From Clostridia bacterium (GTDB lineage: Bacteria > Bacillota > Clostridia > Oscillospirales > CAG-272), in assembly GCA_017517035.1 (NCBI GenBank), contig JAFXAN010000165.1, positions 1 through 48,594 on the forward strand: DNA of 48,594 bases. Direction: 5' to 3'. Positions 43,184-48,594 of this stretch are shown in pieces (position 1 is the first letter of the stretch; each line of letters starts with the position of its first letter). The notes beneath the pieces were generated by a model. The model was not told the DNA's origin and made no database searches. It saw only the letters and a program-made list of their open reading frames with translations. The translations under genes were made by a program, and so were the position numbers.

Positions 43184-44293
43184 CTATTCGGTGTATTTTC
43201 CGTTTTCTACATTTATGATTTTTGCGCATCCATAATCTATATGCTCACAGCTTGTGATGATGACCTGTCTGTCCTTCACTTTTGATAAAAGAAAGCTGCG
43301 TCTTGTGCCGTCAAGCTCACTTAAAACATCGTCAAGGAGCAAAACCGGTCTGTCACCTGTCTCCTCATAGCAGATATCACCCTCTGCAAGCTTCATTGCA
43401 AGTGCCAGCGATCTTTGCTGTCCCTGCGAGCCGAAAACTCTTGCGCTTTTTCCGTTTATCAGTATCTCAATATCATCCTTGTGAGTACCCCAAAGTGTCG
43501 AGCCTGCACCGATCTCACGGTCGATATTTGTTGTGAGAAGCTCAAAATATCTTTTTTCGGTCAAAGCTGTGTCCGAATATTCCTCATATCTTTGCTTTGA
43601 CGAGCCGAGATACTGCATCTCGACTCTTTCTCGCATTCCTGTCATTTCGGAAAAATATTTTTCCACAGCCTCGCCCACAAGCGAAACATATTTTGCTCTG
43701 AAAGAGGCAATAAGTGCCGCTTCCTTTGCAAGCTGCTCCGACCAGAGCTCGATCGTGCCGTCAAGAGTTTTTCTATCCTCCTCGGCATTTTTCAGCAGCT
43801 TATTTCTCTGCTCAAGAATTGCGCTGTATCTTTGAAGTGAACGCAAATAAACAGGTCTGAACTGTGAGATGGCAACATCAAGATAGTTTCTTCTCATTGA
43901 AGGACCTTCTTTTATTAGCGAAAGGTGCTCCGGGCAGAAAAGAACTGCACGAAAATGTCCTATCATATCTCCGATCTTGTCTATTTTAAGACCGTTCAGC
44001 TCAATTTTTCTTCTGACACCCTTTTTAAGATGCATTTTCAGATTTTGAGCATCGCTTCTAAGTGAATTTTCAAAGGAAAGTGAAAGCAGAGCTTCATTTT
44101 CACCGAATCTGATAACATCCGCTTCCTTAACGCCTCTGAAGCTCTTTCCCATGGCGAATGTATAAATTCCCTCAAGGAGATTCGTCTTGCCCTGGGCATT
44201 GTCCCCGATGAGAACATTCACGCCCTCATCAAAGCTAACTCGGGCTTCTTCTATATTTCTGTAATTTTTTAGCTCAATAGAAACGCAGATCAT
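43184..44293 (-). CDS. recF: DNA repair protein RecF
   Basis: A 369-residue SMC-like ATPase that loads RecA at gaps. Walker A is GDNAQGKTNLLEGIY, the signature motif VFGSQGQQRSLALAMKLAE, Walker B PVLLLDDVLSELD, and the RecF-specific region HFRAVLFCPEHLSLIKEGPSMRRNYLD. Length is normal. The ribosome site is weak. The usual neighbour yaaA between dnaN and recF is missing; a DUF559 cassette lies there. Confidence 0.96.
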   Translation of the reverse strand: MICVSIELKNYRNIEEARVSFDEGVNVLIGDNAQGKTNLLEGIYTFAMGKSFRGVKEADVIRFGENEALLSLSFENSLRSDAQNLKMHLKKGVRRKIELNGLKIDKIGDMIGHFRAVLFCPEHLSLIKEGPSMRRNYLDVAISQFRPVYLRSLQRYSAILEQRNKLLKNAEEDRKTLDGTIELWSEQLAKEAALIASFRAKYVSLVGEAVEKYFSEMTGMRERVEMQYLGSSKQRYEEYSDTALTEKRYFELLTTNIDREIGAGSTLWGTHKDDIEILINGKSARVFGSQGQQRSLALAMKLAEGDICYEETGDRPVLLLDDVLSELDGTRRSFLLSKVKDRQVIITSCEHIDYGCAKIINVENGKYTE

Positions 44294-44324
44294 AGAAAAA
44301 CCCCGTATTTTTTATAATTCCTTC

Positions 44325-44377
44325 AGCCTTCCCTTGCAGGGAAGGGGGACCGCCCAGCGGTGGATGAGTAGTCACCA
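44325..44377 (+). repeat. 53-bp inverted repeat, left arm
   Basis: A perfect complement of 44779-44831, base for base over 53 positions. It begins AGCCTTCCCTTGCAGGGAAG, itself a 7-bp hairpin, and ends GAGTAGTCACCA. It flanks the DUF559 gene on the 3' side. Confidence 0.95.
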
Positions 44378-44390
44378 TCTCCGTTAAGCG

Positions 44391-44705
44391 TTATTTTTTT
44401 AGTTCACTTATATCAATATCTAATCTTTTCAGAATATCTCTGCAAACCAAGTCAAAATTGCGATTAATATCAATATTATTATATCGAATAACTCTTAACC
44501 CCAATTTCTGCATATCAGAATCACGCAACTCGTCTCGAGTTCTGTTTTCTTCTTTGCAATGCTGGCTACCATCAATTTCGATGATAGTATTTTTGCTTGA
44601 AATATAAAAATCTACAATATAGTTTCCAATATTCTTTTGCCTATTAACAGTTAAGGGGAGCTTTTTTAGAAAATCATACCAAAGATGCTTTTCTTCACGA
44701 GTCAT
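44391..44705 (-). CDS. DUF559 endonuclease-like protein
   Basis: A 104-residue PD-(D/E)XK-fold protein of the Vsr-like DUF559 family. It opens with MTREEKHLWYDFLKKLPL, then a core RQKNIGNYIVDFYISS, IIEIDGSQH and LGLRVIRYNNIDINRNFD. Putative catalytic residues are the Asp of IVDF, and Glu and Asp of IEIDGSQH. Relatives usually have 10-20 further residues at the N-terminus, so it is slightly short. The gene sits inside a perfect 53-bp inverted repeat, which suggests it came in as a cassette. No strong ribosome site is present. Function of stand-alone DUF559 proteins is not established. Confidence 0.85.
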   Translation of the reverse strand: MTREEKHLWYDFLKKLPLTVNRQKNIGNYIVDFYISSKNTIIEIDGSQHCKEENRTRDELRDSDMQKLGLRVIRYNNIDINRNFDLVCRDILKRLDIDISELKK

Positions 44706-44778
44706 TTCTTTTCTTAATTATTGAGAGGTAGATACTAAATTCTTGTTGTATTTGTATATCATTTTATGTCCTCATAGG

Positions 44779-44831
44779 TGGTGACTACTCATCCACCGCT
44801 GGGCGGTCCCCCTTCCCTGCAAGGGAAGGCT
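44779..44831 (-). repeat. 53-bp inverted repeat, right arm
   Basis: The partner of 44325-44377. Its outer edge is only 4 bases from the dnaN stop codon. The spacer between the DUF559 start and this arm (44706-44778) is AT-rich without other features. Confidence 0.95.
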
Positions 44832-44835
44832 ATTT

Positions 44836-45987
44836 TCAATCCTTCATTCTGATAGGCTGGAGCATATAAAGCTCCTCAACGCCCTCTTCCTCGTCTACCG
44901 GTTCAACATTCATACCGGTGAGAGGTGAAGAGATGGAAAATCTTACCTTTTCTGTATCGCATGATCTTATAGTATCCATCAGATATCTGTTATTGAACGC
45001 AATGACAACATCATCGCCCTCATGGTCGATCTTGACCTCATCATATGAGCTGCCGTTTACCGAAATTGCGCTGACCTCGATATATTCGCCGTTTACATTC
45101 AGCTTAACATGAGAACGAACGCTTGCTGCGATCTTTTCCTCTGTGATAAGAGAAGCTCTCTCAAGTGCGCTCATAAGCTCATCCTTATCAGCTTCGACCT
45201 TTATTTTGTGATTTGTAAGGATAAGTCTCTCATAGTCAACATACTGTCCCTCTATAAGTCTCGAGAAAAATACGATATTTCCGATCTCAAAGACGATATG
45301 CTTTCTCATAAGGTAAACCCTTGTAACAGCATCTTCATCGTCCGAGAGGAGCTTATTTACCTCTGCAACGGTCTTTACGGGAAGGATGAAGGAATAGCTG
45401 ATATAGCTATCATTCTCGTTACCTCTCTTTATCTCGACCATTCTCTTGCAGGTAGCGAGCTTGAAGCCATCGCAGGCAACGATAATGATATGGTCATCCT
45501 CAACATGAACGAAACATCCGTTGAGAACCTCTCTCTGATCTGCAACGCCCATTGCGTAGGTCGTTTTTTGCAGCATGGTGCGCATTATTGACTGACGGAT
45601 ATAAAATCCCATCTCACTACGCAGAGACGGCACAGCGGGAAAATCTTCCCCATCGAGAGCTATCATAGTGATATTAGCTCTGCCGCTTGTTATGCTTGCT
45701 CTGAATTTATCGTTTATTGTGAGAGTTACGTTTTCGCTGTCCATAACATGAAGTGCCTGGTTGAATTTCTGGGCGTTTATAACGTAGTAGCCCTCCTCAA
45801 CGACATCGGCCTCAACAACCGTTCTCATACCTCTTTCAAGGTCATATGTTGTGAGAATTACGGTTGAAGGCTTTTTTGCTTCTATGAGGATTCCCTCGCT
45901 TGCGCTCATTGTTGAGCGGTTTACCGCAGTTGCCATGAGAGGTGCGATTGCGTTTGATACCTTTGTTCTGTTGAAAACTATTTTCAT
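44836..45987 (-). CDS. dnaN: DNA polymerase III beta sliding clamp
   Basis: A 383-residue clamp with the three repeated clamp domains: N-terminal MKIVFNRTKVSNAIAPLMAT, the middle QREVLNGCFVHVEDDHIIIVACDGFKLATC, and the C-terminal end MLQPIRMKD, the typical beta-clamp tail (normally MPMR). It encircles DNA and tethers the polymerase. AAAGGAG precedes the ATG by 9-10 bases. The spacer to dnaA is unusually long (about 1.15 kb), filled with DnaA-box-like motifs and repeats. Confidence 0.97.
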   Translation of the reverse strand: MKIVFNRTKVSNAIAPLMATAVNRSTMSASEGILIEAKKPSTVILTTYDLERGMRTVVEADVVEEGYYVINAQKFNQALHVMDSENVTLTINDKFRASITSGRANITMIALDGEDFPAVPSLRSEMGFYIRQSIMRTMLQKTTYAMGVADQREVLNGCFVHVEDDHIIIVACDGFKLATCKRMVEIKRGNENDSYISYSFILPVKTVAEVNKLLSDDEDAVTRVYLMRKHIVFEIGNIVFFSRLIEGQYVDYERLILTNHKIKVEADKDELMSALERASLITEEKIAASVRSHVKLNVNGEYIEVSAISVNGSSYDEVKIDHEGDDVVIAFNNRYLMDTIRSCDTEKVRFSISSPLTGMNVEPVDEEEGVEELYMLQPIRMKD

Positions 45988-46029
45988 TTGTAATTTCTCC
46001 TTTCAAGCGTTCCATGCGTGCGTGCATAG

Positions 46030-46470
46030 AAAGAATAGAATGAATAGATAGAATAGAATAATAATTATAGTATTAAGGGCTGTTGAAAATGTGGAAAAGT
46101 CTGTTTTTCCTTTGCCCGTATTGATTTTTATGTGTTTTTTCTTTGGTAGAAAGTAAATGGATTAAAGTGGAAAAGTGAACAGAATTTTGCTTTTTTTGGG
46201 TCATGGTCATTTCAGAGGGAGAGAATTTTATTATTTATGATTTGTGTGGAAAAATGACCCTATGTAAAATTCTGTTTAAACTGTTGAAAACTGATTTTTT
46301 TTGAAAAACTCTTGTTTAAAACTTTTTGGATAATTTTTTTTGAGGAAGTTTTTAACATATGGAAAATGCTTTTGGATTCCCGATTTGAGTATGTTTTGAG
46401 ATTATTTTCCACATGGTTTTCATGTTGTTTGAAGTTTGGCTATTTAAACTGTTGAAAAAAATTATCGTGT
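46030..46470. other. Putative oriC region with DnaA-box-like motifs
   Basis: An AT-rich spacer between dnaN and dnaA without genes. DnaA-box variants TTTTCCACA occur at 46090-46098 (complement), 46245-46253 (complement) and 46405-46413; weaker TGTTGAAAA motifs are at 46081, 46282 and 46450. CTGTTTAAA is repeated at 46273, 46312 and 46482. The same TTTTCCACA lies before dnaA at 48564-48572. In Firmicutes the origin commonly spans the flanks of dnaA, so this is a good origin candidate, though the motifs are not perfect TTATCCACA. Confidence 0.65.
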
Positions 46471-46542
46471 GTTTTGAAAGTCTGTTTAAAAGCTGTTGAT
46501 TTGTTGTGTGAGTATAGGATGATGAGGGTTTATTAACGGTAG

Positions 46543-46686
46543 TTGTTTATCTGAGAAGAAGTTAGTTACAGCATAGGCGCTCATGCCGCGCGGCACTTCC
46601 TTTGGCCCGCCCCAAAGGAAGCAAAAGTCTCCCAAGGCGTTCCCCCCTGGGTACCCCCCTTTTTTTATTCAAGCCAACGCAGACAA
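46543..46686 (-). repeat. Long dispersed repeat, right copy
   Basis: Inverted copy of bases 8-150, with the same hairpins CTTCCTTTGG/CCAAAGGAAG and CCCAAGG/CCTTGGG. Adjacent, 46687-46900 holds CTTTGCC/GGCAAAG and a perfect 11-bp stem CCACTTGCGGC/GCCGCAAGTGG at about 46740-46774, which may be the continuation of the element missing from the left copy. No gene is visible. Confidence 0.8.
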
Positions 46687-46902
46687 AAGACTTTGCCTTT
46701 GGCAAAGCTCTTTTGCTCTGCTGTAACCTTTGTCATATACCCACTTGCGGCAAAAATCGCCGCCGCAAGTGGGGTATTTCTCGTTTTAAACCCCATTTCG
46801 TCTGTGTAGATGATAAAGTTACAGACACTCGCCATTTCGTCCCCTTACGCTTCGCGAGGATTTGATATAAATGGATTTTCGGAATGGTGAAAACTTTTTT
46901 TC

Positions 46903-47069
46903 AAACAGTAATTTGTCGAACTGTTGATAACGAATTTTGTAGGGGACGGCGACCTCGACGTCCCATTTGTCATTTAAAATTCACGATTATTTCATGTCTT
47001 TTGAGGGACGTCGAGGTCGCCGTCCCCTACAGATTTGCGTTTTTTTTCGCACCGATAAATTACTGTTTA
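46903..47069 (+). mobile_element. MITE-like palindromic element, copy 4 (inverted spacer)
   Basis: 167 bp. Ends AAACAGTAATTTGTCGAAC and CGATAAATTACTGTTTA; perfect 26-bp arms. The outer flanks have the same orientation as copies 1 and 3, but the 40-base spacer between the arms is the reverse complement of theirs. Lies between the dispersed repeat and the dnaA stop. Confidence 0.87.
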
Positions 47070-47134
47070 TCATCTTTCATGATAATCATTTTATTAAGTG
47101 AAATGAGAGTTTGACAAGAGTATTAATAAAATAA

Positions 47135-48523
47135 TCAGATATTTCCTTTTTCGATTTCTTTTTGAATTTCGTTTATTTCAAGAGCGAACATTTCGTCATT
47201 TGTCATTTTTTTCTCTACGAGGTAGATCGAAGACATGACGGTTGAATGGTCGCGTCCGAAGATTTTTCCGATATTCGGAAGCGACATTTCTGTGATATTT
47301 CTGATAAGATAGATTGTGATATGTCTTGCGAGAGCCAGATCCTTTGTTCTTCTTGCGGAGCAAAGCTCTTCTTTTGAAAATCCGTATTTTTTATATACAG
47401 AGAGGAATATTTTATCAACTGTTACGCTTACCGGCTCTGCTCCTCCAAGAAGCTCATGCATAAGGTTTTTGGCAAGCTCGATGGTAACCTCCTTACCCGA
47501 TAGGAAGCAGAGTGCGCTGATCTTCTTTATTGCGCCCTCGATCTGTCTGATATTTGTTCTGAGGTTTTCTGCAAGATATGTGAGCACTTCATCGGGAATG
47601 ACTATTCTTGCCTGCTCTGCCTTTTTCTTGATGATCGCCATGCGAAGCTCAAGATCAGGGGGCTGGATATCTGCAAGAAGTCCCATTTCAAATCTTGAAA
47701 CAAGTCTCTTTTCAAGATCCGGAATCTCTCTCGGAGGACGGTCGCTTGTCATAATGATCTGCTTTTCGTTCTCATAGAGTGCATTGAAGGTGTGGAAAAA
47801 TTCCTCCATCGTTGCAACCTTACTGCCGATAAACTGAATATCATCTATCATAAGGATATCGCATTTGCGGTATTTTTCTCTGAATTTAGTCATTTCCTGT
47901 GAGGAAAGGCTTTGAATAAGCTGATTTGTAAAATCCTCGCCTTTTATATAAACGATGGTAGCCTCGGGCTTTTCTTTGCTTATTTTATTTGTTATTGCAT
48001 ACATGAGATGGGTTTTTCCGATACCGCTGGGGCCATAGAGGAAAAGAGGATTATATTCCGAAGCCGTGCTTCCCTCTTCCGCTTCCGCAACATTTTTTGC
48101 AACTGCCCAGCAAGCGGCTCTTGCAAAGGTATTTGAGCTTCCTTCAATGAAATTATCAAAGGTATATTCAAAATTGAGAGTTGGAAGCGAGCTTCCCTTT
48201 GCTTTTGGCTTTTCTGTTGCCGATTCTTCTGCTGTCTCGTTTTTTTGTTCCTGTTTTTTTGATTCTTCTGATATCACAAAAACAAAAGGTCTTTTTCCCA
48301 TATACTGCTCAAAACAGTCTGCGAGCATTTCTATGTACTTGTTCTTGATGAATCTTGTTTTGTATTCGGAGTTGTTTTTAAGAGTTATCGCATTGTCCTC
48401 ATAAGAGAAGACATTCAGATCTCCGAACCAAAGCTCTGCCGTTGATGGAGCAATCTCATAATTATTTACAATGTCTATCTTAACGCTGTCCCAAATTTTT
48501 TTAATTTCGTCTAAGCTGTGCAT
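47135..48523 (-). CDS. dnaA: Chromosomal replication initiator DnaA
   Basis: A 462-residue AAA+ initiator. Domain I (1-85, IWDSVKIDIVNNYEIAPSTAELWF) is followed by a charged linker (102-130). The AAA+ domain has Walker A GPSGIGKTHLM and Walker B ILMIDDIQFIGSK, then RFEMGLLADIQPPDLELRMAI. The C-terminal DNA-binding domain carries ARRTKDLALARHITIYLIRN and the box-reading GRDHSTVMSSIYLVEKK. AAAGGGAG lies before the ATG. A TTTTCCACA box just upstream suggests autoregulation. Transcribed leftwards with dnaN, recF, gyrB and gyrA. Confidence 0.98.
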   Translation of the reverse strand: MHSLDEIKKIWDSVKIDIVNNYEIAPSTAELWFGDLNVFSYEDNAITLKNNSEYKTRFIKNKYIEMLADCFEQYMGKRPFVFVISEESKKQEQKNETAEESATEKPKAKGSSLPTLNFEYTFDNFIEGSSNTFARAACWAVAKNVAEAEEGSTASEYNPLFLYGPSGIGKTHLMYAITNKISKEKPEATIVYIKGEDFTNQLIQSLSSQEMTKFREKYRKCDILMIDDIQFIGSKVATMEEFFHTFNALYENEKQIIMTSDRPPREIPDLEKRLVSRFEMGLLADIQPPDLELRMAIIKKKAEQARIVIPDEVLTYLAENLRTNIRQIEGAIKKISALCFLSGKEVTIELAKNLMHELLGGAEPVSVTVDKIFLSVYKKYGFSKEELCSARRTKDLALARHITIYLIRNITEMSLPNIGKIFGRDHSTVMSSIYLVEKKMTNDEMFALEINEIQKEIEKGNI

Positions 48524-48563
48524 TTTTCTCCCTTTCTTTTTAAATTTTTATATTCCGATCTAT

Positions 48564-48572
48564 TTTTCCACA
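48564..48572 (+). promoter_or_regulatory. DnaA-box-like site upstream of dnaA
   Basis: TTTTCCACA, one mismatch from TTATCCACA, 41 bases before the dnaA start. A plausible autoregulatory or origin site; further boxes may lie beyond the window edge. Confidence 0.6.
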
Positions 48573-48594
48573 ATCAAAATCATAAATATAATAT

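Noticed and set aside
44391..44705. DUF559 gene as a vsr mismatch endonuclease of a methylation system
   Set aside because: No DNA methyltransferase or specificity gene is nearby, and the sequence fits the stand-alone DUF559 group.
46602..46865. Frame in the dispersed repeat near the origin
   Set aside because: It encodes low-complexity residues over strong hairpins, with no ribosome site, and is not open in the left copy.

Overview
The window is about 48.6 kb of a Gram-positive, low-to-middle GC chromosome that spans the replication origin of an anaerobic Clostridia-type Firmicute. An Oscillospirales/Ruminococcaceae-like gut lineage fits best, but that is inference. The evidence is the dnaA-dnaN-recF-remB-gyrB-gyrA order, RNase J, a class B sortase with an (S/P)PxTG substrate, a LytR-CpsA-Psr protein, three T-box leaders, RemB/DUF370, and many short palindromic repeats. 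No rRNA, tRNA, CRISPR array, transposase or prophage gene was found.

Layout. 0.2-3.1 kb (minus): an LCP ligase - sortase B - SPATG surface protein operon. 3.2-6.4 kb (plus): a Cys T-box, cysE, cysS, a GtrA-like membrane protein and a small Cys-rich protein. 6.6-12 kb (plus): a Leu T-box and leuA-ilvB-ilvN-ilvC. 12.05-12.39 kb: an apparently complete, very small type I toxin-antitoxin locus (BsrE/TxpA-like holin toxin with a convergent antisense RNA), wedged between ilvC and ilvD. 12.5-20 kb (plus): ilvD-leuC-leuD-leuB, a DUF815 AAA+ ATPase, ilvA and ridA. Together these genes make leucine, valine and isoleucine, and RidA clears the reactive enamines made by IlvA. 20-27.8 kb: a WG-repeat lipoprotein, a HAD phosphatase, an unknown helical protein, a Zur-box-controlled zur-znuA-znuC-znuB-pyridoxal kinase operon, a 55-residue lipoprotein and a zinc-ribbon protein. 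28-32.3 kb (minus): a PrsA/SurA-like foldase, RNase J and a small tail-anchored protein. 32.4-35.5 kb (plus): a T-box whose specifier reads UUC (Phe), controlling an ABC transporter of the type usually called TrpXYZ. 35.7-36.9 kb: a gene relic, a small XRE regulator with two operator-like palindromes, and a lipoprotein. 36.9-48.5 kb (minus): gyrA, a GIY-YIG nuclease, gyrB, remB, recF, a DUF559 nuclease in a perfect 53-bp inverted repeat, dnaN, the oriC-like spacer and dnaA.

Repeats are a dominant theme. There are four copies of a ~170-bp MITE-like element with AAACAGTAATTTGTCG-type ends and 26-bp palindromic arms, and one copy has its central spacer inverted. There are two arrays of a 138-bp unit bracketing gyrB, an inverted ~140-bp repeat at both ends of the window, and the 53-bp inverted repeats around the DUF559 gene. 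The strongest candidates for undescribed biology are the type I toxin-antitoxin locus with its sequestered ribosome-binding site, the Phe-reading T-box on the transporter, and the DUF559 inverted-repeat cassette that occupies the usual yaaA position.
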